DNA from: Ruminococcus sp.
GTDB taxonomy: Bacteria > Bacillota_A > Clostridia > Oscillospirales > Ruminococcaceae
Assembly (NCBI RefSeq): GCF_024684275.1
Contig: NZ_JAIKXF010000105.1
Location: 1 to 63,391, forward strand
Direction of reading: 5' to 3'
Length of the DNA: 63,391 nt
Below, piece after piece: positions 40,815 through 49,365 of this stretch (position 1 is its first letter; every line of letters begins with the position of its first letter). The notes under the pieces were generated by a model that saw only the letters and a list, made by a program, of their open reading frames with translations, made no database searches and was not told the origin of the DNA. Both the position numbers and the translations under genes were made by a program.

Positions 40815-40884
40815 GATCTGCGTGTACACAACGTCTTGCGGCGCTGTGTACCAAGAAAGAAAGGATAAATATGAAAAGAATTAA

Positions 40885-42015
40885 TCAGTTTACAATAGCC
40901 TTTTCAGTTTCCTTATCGAAGATATGGATTCTGTTAGGATCGATAGCAACCTTGATGTCGTCACCAGGTCTTGCTGTAGATCTTGGGCTAACTCTTGCTG
41001 TGAGTGAGATACCCTCGCAAAGGAGATAGAGGTATGTCTCAGCACCCATCATTTCTGTGATCTCAACATTTGCCTCAATAATACCTGTAGAAGCATTAGA
41101 AAGATACATTTCCTCATCGTGGATAGACTCAGGACGTACGCCGAGAATGATCTCCTTGCCAACGTAAGCACCGAGGTCCTCGTTTACCTTTGACTCAGGA
41201 ACGATGATCTGGAATCTGTTGCCTCTGCCGTTTGTTGCGCCGAATTCAACGATATACTGACCGTACTCTTCCTTGAGCTCTGCATCGATGAAGTTCATCT
41301 GAGGTGAGCCGAGGAAGCCTGCAACGAACTTGTTTACAGGGTTCTCGTAGAGGTTCTGAGGTGTATCGATCTGCTGAACGAAACCGTCCTTCATACAAAC
41401 GATTCTGTCACCCATTGTCATAGCCTCTGTCTGGTCATGAGTTACGTAGATAAATGTAGTACCCAGCTTCTTGTGGATCTTAGCGATCTCGGTTCTCATC
41501 TGAGCACGGAGCTTAGCATCGAGGTTTGAGAGAGGCTCGTCGAGAAGGAATACCTTAGGTGAACGAACGATAGCACGACCGAGAGCAACTCTCTGTCTCT
41601 GACCGCCTGACATAGCCTTTGGCTTTCTGTCGAGAAGGTGTGTAAGGTCGAGTATCTTTGCAGCCTCGTTTACCTTTCTCTCGATCTCGTCCTTAGGAAC
41701 CTTACGGAGCTTAAGACCGAAAGCCATGTTCTCAAATACTGTCATATGAGGGTAAAGAGCATAGTTCTGGAAAACCATTGCGATATCTCTGTCCTTAGGA
41801 GCAATATCATTAACGAGTCTGTCGCCTATATAAAGCTCGCCCTCTGATATTTCCTCAAGACCAGCGATCATACGGAGAGTTGTTGACTTACCGCAGCCGG
41901 AAGGTCCAACAAGAACGATAAACTCCTTATCTCTTATCTCTAAATTTACATCTGAAACAGCGACAACGCCGCCCGGATATTTCTTATAAATGTTTTTAAG
42001 TGTTAAGCCTGCCAT
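40885..42015 (-). CDS. Sugar ABC transporter ATP-binding protein (UgpC/MsmX/MalK type)
   Basis: A 376-residue ATPase: Walker A GPSGCGKST, Q-loop VFQNYALYPHM, signature MSGGQRQRVALGRA, Walker B VFLLDEPLSNLD, H-loop VTHDQTEAM and the C-terminal regulatory OB domain (about 240-370) typical of carbohydrate importers. No permease or binding protein is nearby and the gene has its own promoter and terminator, so it is probably a shared energiser for several CUT1 importers, like MsmX/MsiK. That fits the oligosaccharide hydrolases elsewhere in the window. Confidence 0.95.
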   Translation of the reverse strand: MAGLTLKNIYKKYPGGVVAVSDVNLEIRDKEFIVLVGPSGCGKSTTLRMIAGLEEISEGELYIGDRLVNDIAPKDRDIAMVFQNYALYPHMTVFENMAFGLKLRKVPKDEIERKVNEAAKILDLTHLLDRKPKAMSGGQRQRVALGRAIVRSPKVFLLDEPLSNLDAKLRAQMRTEIAKIHKKLGTTFIYVTHDQTEAMTMGDRIVCMKDGFVQQIDTPQNLYENPVNKFVAGFLGSPQMNFIDAELKEEYGQYIVEFGATNGRGNRFQIIVPESKVNEDLGAYVGKEIILGVRPESIHDEEMYLSNASTGIIEANVEITEMMGAETYLYLLCEGISLTARVSPRSTARPGDDIKVAIDPNRIHIFDKETEKAIVN

Positions 42016-42082
42016 TTTTAATCCTGTCCTCCAGTTAAAATTTTGTGCCGATATATTTTTTTCCGCTATCAGCTATGTTAAT

Positions 42083-42111
42083 ATGATACCATACTTTGCA
42101 AAATATTTCAA
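42083..42111 (-). promoter_or_regulatory. Promoter of the sugar ABC ATPase gene
   Basis: On the complement TTGAAA (42106-42111), a 17-nt spacer and TATCAT (42083-42088). Confidence 0.7.
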
Positions 42112-42129
42112 GTTGCTAAATTGCCAAAG

Positions 42130-42915
42130 TTATAAATCGTTGTTTATTAGATTTGCCGAAAAAACAGGGAAAAATTGAGTGTAAAAAAGGTCAAAATCCT
42201 GTGGTTTGAACAAGTTTTCAACATCTTTGTGCAATAATTCCATACACTCTCCGATTGCCAGTTTTTCGGGCAAAACCAGTGATCCCAGCGATACACGCGC
42301 CAATCTCTCTACGTGATTGCCCACAGCTGCGAACATTCTTTTAACTTGATGATATTTTCCTTCACATATTTGTATTATCGCCAATTTATCGCAGTTTTCC
42401 GATGATTTTACTCGTGCCGGCAGACAAGTTTCCCCGTCGGCGAGCCTGATTCCCTCTGCAAATTTGTTAATATAATTATTCTCAAATGGTCTGGCAAGTT
42501 TCACAATATAAATTTTGGTTATTTTACGGCGTGGTGACAATATTTGGTGAGCCAGCTCACCGTCATCTGTGATGAGCAGAGCACCTGTGCTGTCCTTGTC
42601 AAGACGTCCTGCGGGAAACATACCTTTTGTCCGCATTTCCTGCGGTATGAGCCTTAGCACGGTCTCACCGTCCTTGTCGTCGGTAGAGCAGACATAGCCT
42701 TGCGGCTTGTTCAGCAGTATGTATCTGTACCGCGAGCTTTTAAGCTCATGACCGCATACGTTCACTACAGCTGTTTCACTGTCTATCTTGGTGTCTGAGC
42801 GCTTTATAGTTACGCCGTCAACGGTTATCCGTCCCTTTGCAGCAAGCTCCTTTATCTGGCTTCTGGAGTACTCTGTGCGCTCGGATATGAATTTATCAAG
42901 TCTTATCTGCGCCAT
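42130..42915 (-). CDS. RsuA/RluB-family pseudouridine synthase
   Basis: A 261-residue protein: N-terminal S4 RNA-binding domain (IRLDKFISERTEYSRSQIKELAAKG), then the catalytic domain with PAGRLDKDSTGALL holding the nucleophilic Asp. YILLNKPQGYVCS and KYHQVKRMFAAVGNHVERL are typical of RsuA-like enzymes that modify 16S rRNA (position 516 in E. coli); RluB/RluF cannot be excluded. The C-terminal 30 residues extend past the usual end with an aromatic stretch. Confidence 0.93.
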   Translation of the reverse strand: MAQIRLDKFISERTEYSRSQIKELAAKGRITVDGVTIKRSDTKIDSETAVVNVCGHELKSSRYRYILLNKPQGYVCSTDDKDGETVLRLIPQEMRTKGMFPAGRLDKDSTGALLITDDGELAHQILSPRRKITKIYIVKLARPFENNYINKFAEGIRLADGETCLPARVKSSENCDKLAIIQICEGKYHQVKRMFAAVGNHVERLARVSLGSLVLPEKLAIGECMELLHKDVENLFKPQDFDLFYTQFFPVFSANLINNDL

Positions 42916-42989
42916 TGCGGCTCCTTTCGGTATAATGTACGAACTTAGGTGAATAGGATTTAATACTGACCAGTTATAGGAGTGATAGA

Positions 42990-43394
42990 ATGAGAAAAAC
43001 TATATTTATGGCTGCTGCGGCAGCATTTGCTCTTGCATCGTGCAGTACGCGTGAGACTAACACGGTATCGGCTGTAGCCGCCGAAAGCGCCGCTCAGCGC
43101 ATAAGCTATTTTGCCTCTCACGGATGGGAGGTAGAGGAAATATCCGAAAGATACGTGACTATCCCCGAGAGCTTTTCCTCGGTATATGAGGAATATGCCC
43201 TCATGCAGGATAAACAGGGACTTCCTCTCCGCCGATATGCAGGCAGAAATGCAAGGCTTTTCGTCTATGAAGTGAAAAACTACAGCCCACAGAACAAGAA
43301 AATGCTTGCAGAGCTCCTTGTATGCGACAATACTGCCGTTGCCTCAATGGTATACAGCGAGGACAGCGGCAGTATCAGAATGCCTGTAAGCTGA
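42990..43394 (+). CDS. Lipoprotein with DUF4830-like domain
   Basis: A 134-residue exported protein with lipobox ASC (Cys18). The mature part has YFASHGWEVEEISERYVTIPES, VYEEYALMQDKQGLPL and the strand pairs FVYEVKNYS and AELLVCDN, as in DUF4830 proteins of Clostridia. Function unknown. RBS AGGAGTGATAG. Its stop is 1 nt from the convergent membrane protein gene end. Confidence 0.75.
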   Translation: MRKTIFMAAAAAFALASCSTRETNTVSAVAAESAAQRISYFASHGWEVEEISERYVTIPESFSSVYEEYALMQDKQGLPLRRYAGRNARLFVYEVKNYSPQNKKMLAELLVCDNTAVASMVYSEDSGSIRMPVS

Positions 43395-43395
43395 A

Positions 43396-43794
43396 TCAGA
43401 ATACTTTGAGAAGACTTCCAACGTATGGCAGTCTCAGAGCCTTGCCGTTGATAGTGCCGTAAATGAAGCCAAAATCAACTGCAAGCACGAGAAGTGCGAA
43501 GATCAATCTGAAAAGTCCGCCAATAAATGGTATAACTCCTAAAATTCCGAATATAATTCCGAGAATAACAGCTACGATGAGCCATATAAGTGACTGATTT
43601 GCGTGGAATTTACAGAAAGTTGAGTTTCCGTCAATACAGATCGGAAGGAAGAAAAGGATCGGCACAAGATATGCGATAGCCGCAATTGCGGAATTTTTCT
43701 TTACCTCTGCCTCAACAAAAGTTGTTTCGGTATTGATGTCGTTGAAATTCTCAAGGAAATTGTCCAATCCGTTTGGTGTACCGTTGCTGCTCAT
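43396..43794 (-). CDS. Four-helix membrane protein, DUF4870/Tic20-like
   Basis: A 132-residue protein; ATG 43794 follows GGAGGTTTTTACT, and the longer frame overlaps nrdR without need. After about 45 polar residues come hydrophobic segments with YLVPILFFLPICI and the FCKFHANQSLIWLIVAVILG motif, typical of DUF4870-like proteins where a polar FHANQ-type loop lies at the membrane face. Function unknown. It lies 26 nt after nrdR and may share its transcript. Confidence 0.78.
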   Translation of the reverse strand: MSSNGTPNGLDNFLENFNDINTETTFVEAEVKKNSAIAAIAYLVPILFFLPICIDGNSTFCKFHANQSLIWLIVAVILGIIFGILGVIPFIGGLFRLIFALLVLAVDFGFIYGTINGKALRLPYVGSLLKVF

Positions 43795-43819
43795 AGTAAA
43801 AACCTCCATAAAATAATGA

Positions 43820-44308
43820 TTACTGCCCCGAATCAAATTCAGGGGTATCTTCTGTTTTTTGCTTTTTTCCGTCAAATTCGCTTATTGCCGCTACAAAGCT
43901 GTCTATATCCGTAAAATCCTTGTAAACGGATGCAAATCTGATATACGATATGGGATCTATCTCACGAAGTCTGTCAAGCACAAGCTCGCCTATCTCAGTG
44001 GATTTTGCAACTGTTCTGAGGGCATTTGCGTAATAATTCTCAACATAATTTGCTATTTCAGTGACCTTCTCAGCAGAGACAGGTCTCTTTTTTATTGCAG
44101 AGACTATACCGTTTATCAGCTTTGCCTTGTCGAAAAGCTGAACACTGCCGTCTCTTTTTTCCACCATAAGTAGAGGTGCTTCAACAGCCTCAAATGTTGT
44201 GAATCTTTCACCGCATCTTACACATTCACGCCGCCTTTTAGTCTTGTCATCGACAGGTCGTGAATCTATTACCTTTAATTCTTCATATCCGCAGTATGGA
44301 CACTTCAT
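43820..44308 (-). CDS. nrdR: Transcriptional repressor NrdR
   Basis: A 162-residue repressor of ribonucleotide reductase genes. N-terminal zinc ribbon (CPYCGYEELKVIDSRP...CVRCGERFTTFE) binds NrdR boxes, and the ATP-cone (LLMVEKRDGSVQLFDKAKL... YIRFASVYKDF) senses ATP/dATP. The start overlaps the stop of the TIM-barrel gene (ATGA), so the two are coupled. No NrdR box or nrd gene is seen in the window. Confidence 0.97.
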   Translation of the reverse strand: MKCPYCGYEELKVIDSRPVDDKTKRRRECVRCGERFTTFEAVEAPLLMVEKRDGSVQLFDKAKLINGIVSAIKKRPVSAEKVTEIANYVENYYANALRTVAKSTEIGELVLDRLREIDPISYIRFASVYKDFTDIDSFVAAISEFDGKKQKTEDTPEFDSGQ

Positions 44309-45108
44309 AAGCTTTGCTCCCTGCCGTAAGGTTCAGTCATCTTATTGAGCTTGTTATAGCTGGATATAAGGTCGCTTATACCCGAAAAACCGCCTCTGTA
44401 AAGCTCTAAGATAACGCTGCAATCCGAATTATATACCGCAAGCTTTTCAAAGAACTGCCTGAAATTGAATCTTCCTCTGCCTATCAGCAGACAGTCGCCC
44501 ATTTCTCCCGAATCACTTATGTGTACGTGACATATCTTGTCACCCACCACGTCAAGGAATTTCATGGGATTTTCATTTGAGCGCAAAGCCTGTTTTGTAT
44601 CAAGTACAAAGGCAAACTCGTCACCAAGCATATTCTTTATCTCTTTTATAAATACCGATGAGGCGCTTTTACACCGTGAAACATTCTCAACTGCAACTGT
44701 TATGCCGAATTCCCTGCCAAGTCTGTAAAGTCTTGAATATCTTTCACAGTAAAACTCGGGAGTGCATATCGAGGTGGGTTTTCCGCCGTGAAAAACGAAT
44801 ATATCGGCTCCCACGATATTCATAAAACGAAAGTAAAGCTTGTAATATTCAAGCATATCGTCAATTCTTCTCTCGTACTCCGAAAAGAACATCTGCGGCT
44901 CTATCTCGCAGGTAAATGGGTGTACAGAGGGACTTTTGACATCGAATCTTTTCATAAGATTGGCAATGCCGTGAGCGAAGCTCTTTTTCAGCTCTGAATG
45001 GGTATTGATGAACAGCTCAACGGTAGAAACTCCGTTGACTGCAAGCTCATAAAGAGACTCCTCAATGGGCTTGGGATACAGGCAAGCTGTAGAAACACCT
45101 GCTATCAA
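44305..45108 (-). CDS. Xylose isomerase-like TIM-barrel protein
   Basis: A 267-residue protein of the sugar phosphate isomerase/epimerase (AP-endonuclease-2-like) fold: AGVSTACLYPKPIEESL, VSTVELFINTHSEL, ADIFVFHGG, TVAVENVSR, FAVLDTK-like FAFVLDTKQAL, CHVHISDSG and VILELYRGGF, with the His/Glu/Asp metal ligands expected for the barrel. TTG 45108 is preferred, as GGGAGGG sits 8 nt upstream; the upstream ATGs leave that site inside the gene. Substrate unknown; coupled with nrdR. Confidence 0.85.
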   Translation of the reverse strand: MIAGVSTACLYPKPIEESLYELAVNGVSTVELFINTHSELKKSFAHGIANLMKRFDVKSPSVHPFTCEIEPQMFFSEYERRIDDMLEYYKLYFRFMNIVGADIFVFHGGKPTSICTPEFYCERYSRLYRLGREFGITVAVENVSRCKSASSVFIKEIKNMLGDEFAFVLDTKQALRSNENPMKFLDVVGDKICHVHISDSGEMGDCLLIGRGRFNFRQFFEKLAVYNSDCSVILELYRGGFSGISDLISSYNKLNKMTEPYGREQSL

Positions 45109-45193
45109 AATTATCCCTCCCATCAATATAACGATACACATTTTTATTATACCATATTCAGGCTGAAAGTCAATAAAAAATTTTTATGCAATG

Positions 45194-45244
45194 AAAAAAA
45201 CCTCCCTTGACCACTGTTTATAGCGGCAGGGAGGGCTATTTCTC
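45194..45244 (-). terminator. Terminator after the metallophosphoesterase gene
   Basis: On the minus strand CCTCCCT and AGGGAGG flank a large partly paired loop and are followed by a T run. Confidence 0.65.
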
Positions 45245-45265
45245 GTTATTTTTCCTGTATTAAAC

Positions 45266-46063
45266 CTATATTTCGTAGACCACTATCTCAGGGGGACAGA
45301 AAAGTCTAAGCTTTCCCAGACCTGCCGAAACAAGGAGCTTTTTTCCGCCGAAGTCGTAGACTCCCTTTGAATACTCAGGAAAGAATTTTCTCTCGGGAGA
45401 CAGCATTGCAACTCCGAAAAGCCGCACAATTCCGCCGTGAACATGACCGCTGAAGGTATAATCAGCGCCCCATTCCGCGTAGGCTTTGCCAAAAAACGGA
45501 TTATGTGCAATGAGCAGCACCTCGCCATCGGGGCATTTTCCCAGCTTATCCTCGACGTATGCTTTGTCGATAACATCAAGGTCACGGTAGCTGCCGTTTT
45601 TCTTATAAACGCCGTAATGCTCCATAAGACCGTATATTTTCAGCACTCTGCCGCGGATATTCACGGTGGTATGCTGATTTTTCAGCATAATCTGCTTGTT
45701 CCGCTCAAACATTGCTTCAAGCTCGCCCCGCATTTCCTCGGAAATGCTCTGCTCGTGGTTGCCGTATATCATATACACGGGAGCTATTTCGCACAGCTCC
45801 CTCAGCGCCGCCTCAGCATTGCTGAGGGTGATTATTGACCTTGATACAAGGTCGCCGCTGAATATGATAATATCGGGCTTTTCTGCTCTTACCTTACGGC
45901 ACAGACGTGAATTTCCCTCTCCGAAGTGCCTTTTATGCAGGTCGGAAAGATGTACTATGCGTATGCCGCTGCCAAGCTTTTCATGCCTGACAGTCAGAAC
46001 AATTAAATTTTCAAACAGGGCATAGAGCAGAAAAACTGTAACTGCAAGTAAAAAATATATCAA
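45266..46063 (-). CDS. Membrane-anchored metallophosphoesterase (YaeI-like)
   Basis: A 265-residue protein: N-terminal membrane helix (IYFLLAVTVFLLYALF) and a calcineurin-like phosphoesterase domain with HLSDLHKR, IIFSGDLVSR, YGNHEQ, LLIAHNP and FSGHVHGG, the full set of dimetal ligands. YaeI-like enzymes hydrolyse phosphodiesters, possibly of lipid origin. It begins 24 nt after gyrA on the same strand, so readthrough from gyrA is likely. Confidence 0.93.
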   Translation of the reverse strand: MIYFLLAVTVFLLYALFENLIVLTVRHEKLGSGIRIVHLSDLHKRHFGEGNSRLCRKVRAEKPDIIIFSGDLVSRSIITLSNAEAALRELCEIAPVYMIYGNHEQSISEEMRGELEAMFERNKQIMLKNQHTTVNIRGRVLKIYGLMEHYGVYKKNGSYRDLDVIDKAYVEDKLGKCPDGEVLLIAHNPFFGKAYAEWGADYTFSGHVHGGIVRLFGVAMLSPERKFFPEYSKGVYDFGGKKLLVSAGLGKLRLFCPPEIVVYEI

Positions 46064-46087
46064 TGATTTTTTCCTTATAGTGGGATA

Positions 46088-48718
46088 TTATTCCTCGTTA
46101 TCGTCGTCCTCGGGCTCTGCTTCAACTACTACCTCGTTCTGCTCCTCAAGTGCAGCCTCGGCTTCTGCCTCCTTGAGCTGCTCATCAGTGAGCTGCTCTA
46201 CCTTTTCGGTCTCGGCATTGTCGTCGTGCTCGGCACGGGTGAATGCAACTACATTTGCACCCTCGTTGACTCTCATAACACGGACGCCCTTTGCGATACG
46301 TCCCATGATACGGATATCGCTGGCAAGTATCCTGATAATGATACCGTCGCTGGAAACGAGGATAATATCGTCATCCTCGTCAACTATCTTGATACCGCAG
46401 ACTTTGCCGCGGATATCGTCCGTCTTGTAGTTGGTAAGTCCGAAGCCGCCGCGGTTCTGGATACGATAGCTGTCAAGGTCGGTCTTCTTTCCGTAGCCGT
46501 TCTCGGTAACGGTAAGGAGGGAAGCTCCCTCGCGGACTCTTGCCATGCTTACAACGTAGTCGCCGTCACGGAGCTTGATTGCTCTTACGCCGTGAGCTGA
46601 ACGTGAAAGTGCTCTTATCTTGCTCTCCTCAAGGCGTATAGCCATACCGTTGTGAGTTGCTACAAAGAGCTGAGCATTGCCGTCAGTCATGCGGACGCCC
46701 TCTATCTCGTCGTTCTCGTCAAGTCCTATAGCGATAAGACCATTCTTGCGGACGTTCTTGTAGAGTGAGAGGTTAGTTCTCTTTATTTTGCCGTTCTTTG
46801 TGACCATAGTGATGAACTTGTCATCATTGAAATCTGTGGTCTTTATCATAGCTGCTATCTTCTCATTTTCGGTGAGAGGAAGCAGATTTATGAGGTTGAA
46901 GCCTCTTGAAGCCTTTGAGCCGTCAGGAACTTCATAGCATTTCAGCTTGTACATGATACCCTTGTTGGATATGAACAGGATATTGTCGTGAGAGCCGCAG
47001 ATGAACATTTCGTCCACGAAATCCTCCTCACGCTGCTTCATACCTGTGATACCGCGTCCGCCGCGGTGCTGTGTCTTATACTCTGTCAGCGGCATACGCT
47101 TGATATAGCCGTTGTTTGTGAGAGTAACGACGCAGTCCTCCTCAGGGATAAGATCCTCGATATCCACCTCACCGCTGACATTTTCGATGTCAGTGCGGCG
47201 TTTGTCGCTGAACTTTTTGCGGATAACGTTGAGGTCGTCCATGATTATCTGATAAACGCGGTTCACATCTGCAAGAATATCCTCGAAATCGGATATTTTG
47301 GTGAGAAGTGCATATAATTCATCGGTTATCTTCTGTCTTTCGAGACCTGTCAGCTGTCCTAATCTCATCTGAACGATAGCCTCAGCCTGTTCCTGTGAAA
47401 GACCTGTCTGAGCCTCAATGTGAAGTCCTGTGAGGTCGTACTGTGCGCGGTCAAGTAGAGCTGACATATCAACGTTCTTGAATCGCTCTATCATGCGGTC
47501 CTTAGCTTCCTGAACGGTAGCGCTGGAGCGGATTATGTCGATTACCTCGTCGATATAATCTGCCGCAAGGACAAAGCCCTGTAAGATATGGGCTCTTTCG
47601 AGAGCCTTGCGCAGGTCGAAGCGAGTTCTTCTCTGGATAACGTCTACCTGGAAATCAAGGTAGTGCTGGAGCATCTGCTTCAGAGTAAGTATCTTAGGCT
47701 CGTTGTTCACAAGGGCAAGCATGATGATGCCCACTGTATCCTGAAGCTGTGTAAGCGCAAAGAGCTTATTGAGGACGATATTTGGTACAGCGTCCTTTTT
47801 CAGCTCGATGACTACTCGCATACCTTCCTTGTCGGACTCGTCGCGGAGATCGTAAAGTCCCTCTATACGCTTGTCTCTTGCAAGCTGGCTTATGCTCTTG
47901 AGGAGTCTCTCCTTACGGAGCATATACGGAATTTCATCAATGATGATACAGTTTCTGCCCTTTATTTCCTCAAAGTGAGTACGGCTGCGGAGAGTTATCT
48001 TGCCCTTGCCTGTTGCATAGGCAGCACGTATGCCTGCTCTACCCATGATTATGCCGCCTGTAGGAAAGTCAGGACCCTGAATATGCTCCATGAGCTGTTC
48101 AAGGGTACAGTCCGGATCGTCGATAAGAAGCTGCAAAGCGTCAATTACCTCGCCGAGATTGTGGGGAGGGATATTTGTAGCCATACCAACAGCGATACCT
48201 ACAGAGCCGTTTACAAGAAGGTTCGGAAAACGTGATGGAAGTACAGCAGGCTCTTTGAGACGGTCATCGTAGTTTGATACGAAGTCAACTGTCTCCTTGT
48301 TTATGTCCGTGAGCATATCAAGGGTGAGTTTTGCCATTTTTGCCTCGGTATAACGGTAAGCCGCAGGTCCGTCGCCGTCAATGGAGCCGAAGTTTCCGTG
48401 ACCGTCAACAAGAGGATATCTCATAGAGAAATCCTGTGCAAGTCTTACCAGTGCGTCATATACCGATGCATCGCCGTGTGGGTGGTATCGTCCCAGAACA
48501 GCACCGACTGTATCGGCACATTTACGGTATGGCTTCTCGGGAGTAAGTCCGTTCTCATGGAGCGTGTACAGTATTCGTCTGTGTACAGGCTTCAGACCGT
48601 CTCTTACATCGGGGAGCGCTCTGGAAACAATTACCGACATGGCATAATTGAGCATGGAATTTTCCATTTCGTCAACTATCTCGGTATTTATTACCTTTGA
48701 GTTGTCTGTGTAAAGCAT
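46088..48718 (-). CDS. gyrA: DNA gyrase subunit A
   Basis: A 876-residue breakage-reunion subunit of gyrase, which introduces negative supercoils. N-terminal winged-helix/tower region with the QRDR HPHGDASVYDALVRLAQ and catalytic Tyr in AAYRYTEAKM; C-terminal beta-pinwheel with the gyrase box QRGGRGI-like segment HRGGRGITGM; then an acidic tail of about 45 residues rich in Glu and Asp. The QRDR position equal to E. coli Ser83 is Ala84, while the Asp87 equivalent is kept (Asp88). RBS TCAGGAGGAAA. It belongs to the dnaA-gyrA group. Confidence 0.98.
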   Translation of the reverse strand: MLYTDNSKVINTEIVDEMENSMLNYAMSVIVSRALPDVRDGLKPVHRRILYTLHENGLTPEKPYRKCADTVGAVLGRYHPHGDASVYDALVRLAQDFSMRYPLVDGHGNFGSIDGDGPAAYRYTEAKMAKLTLDMLTDINKETVDFVSNYDDRLKEPAVLPSRFPNLLVNGSVGIAVGMATNIPPHNLGEVIDALQLLIDDPDCTLEQLMEHIQGPDFPTGGIIMGRAGIRAAYATGKGKITLRSRTHFEEIKGRNCIIIDEIPYMLRKERLLKSISQLARDKRIEGLYDLRDESDKEGMRVVIELKKDAVPNIVLNKLFALTQLQDTVGIIMLALVNNEPKILTLKQMLQHYLDFQVDVIQRRTRFDLRKALERAHILQGFVLAADYIDEVIDIIRSSATVQEAKDRMIERFKNVDMSALLDRAQYDLTGLHIEAQTGLSQEQAEAIVQMRLGQLTGLERQKITDELYALLTKISDFEDILADVNRVYQIIMDDLNVIRKKFSDKRRTDIENVSGEVDIEDLIPEEDCVVTLTNNGYIKRMPLTEYKTQHRGGRGITGMKQREEDFVDEMFICGSHDNILFISNKGIMYKLKCYEVPDGSKASRGFNLINLLPLTENEKIAAMIKTTDFNDDKFITMVTKNGKIKRTNLSLYKNVRKNGLIAIGLDENDEIEGVRMTDGNAQLFVATHNGMAIRLEESKIRALSRSAHGVRAIKLRDGDYVVSMARVREGASLLTVTENGYGKKTDLDSYRIQNRGGFGLTNYKTDDIRGKVCGIKIVDEDDDIILVSSDGIIIRILASDIRIMGRIAKGVRVMRVNEGANVVAFTRAEHDDNAETEKVEQLTDEQLKEAEAEAALEEQNEVVVEAEPEDDDNEE

Positions 48719-48763
48719 TTTTTCCTCCTGAGAGAATTGAATTTATTTTGAAATGGTGTCATA

Positions 48764-49354
48764 TTACTTTATATCTCTGACTATTTTCAGCTCAGACTCG
48801 GAAAATCCTTCCTTCGGGAGTATATAGAACATTTCCTTTCCTGCCAGCATGAGGAAGAACCTGTCATATTCCATGAGCTGAAAGCTATCATCAACATTGA
48901 GCCTTGTCTTTTCGGGAAGGGGATCTGTTTCCTCGGGAATATCAGCATTTTCTTCGCTGTTTTCCTCCTCCTCGGGCTCGGCTATATTGCTGAGGTCGTC
49001 GGAAACTGTAGAAATATCGACGAATTTATCGCCAATGCCTATTTTGTATATTGGCTCGCCAAGTGCTCTTACGGATTCTGTAAGACTGCGGCGCATTTTT
49101 CGGGGATTGAACCACTCACGCAGTGAAAAGGCTGCGGCAACAATAAAAGCAAGATACATGATGTATTTTTGCTTTTTCGGAGCGTCATGCATAGCAAATA
49201 TGCCGAAAATAAGCAAAGCTAACGCCAAAACACCAAATATTGCCATATAAATATAGCTTTTGGGATAAATATATTTCTTCTGAAATTCAAGATAAGCGTC
49301 ACGAAACGTATCCGCAGGGACCTTGTATTCCTTTTCAAGCTTGTAATTTTCCAT
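48764..49354 (-). CDS. YcxB-like membrane protein between gyrB and gyrA
   Basis: A 196-residue protein with two membrane segments (IYMAIFGVLALALLIFGIF and IMYLAFIVAAAFSL), an acidic loop (EPEEEENSEENADIPEE) and a C-terminal DDSFQLMEYDRFFLMLAG...FYILPKEGF stretch that matches the YcxB-like pattern. Function unknown. ATG 49354 has AGGAGAAGC upstream; an ATG overlapping the gyrB stop (ATGA at 49369) is an alternative that would couple it to gyrB. The position between gyrB and gyrA is unusual. Confidence 0.8.
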   Translation of the reverse strand: MENYKLEKEYKVPADTFRDAYLEFQKKYIYPKSYIYMAIFGVLALALLIFGIFAMHDAPKKQKYIMYLAFIVAAAFSLREWFNPRKMRRSLTESVRALGEPIYKIGIGDKFVDISTVSDDLSNIAEPEEEENSEENADIPEETDPLPEKTRLNVDDSFQLMEYDRFFLMLAGKEMFYILPKEGFSESELKIVRDIK

Positions 49355-49365
49355 TGCTTCTCCTG

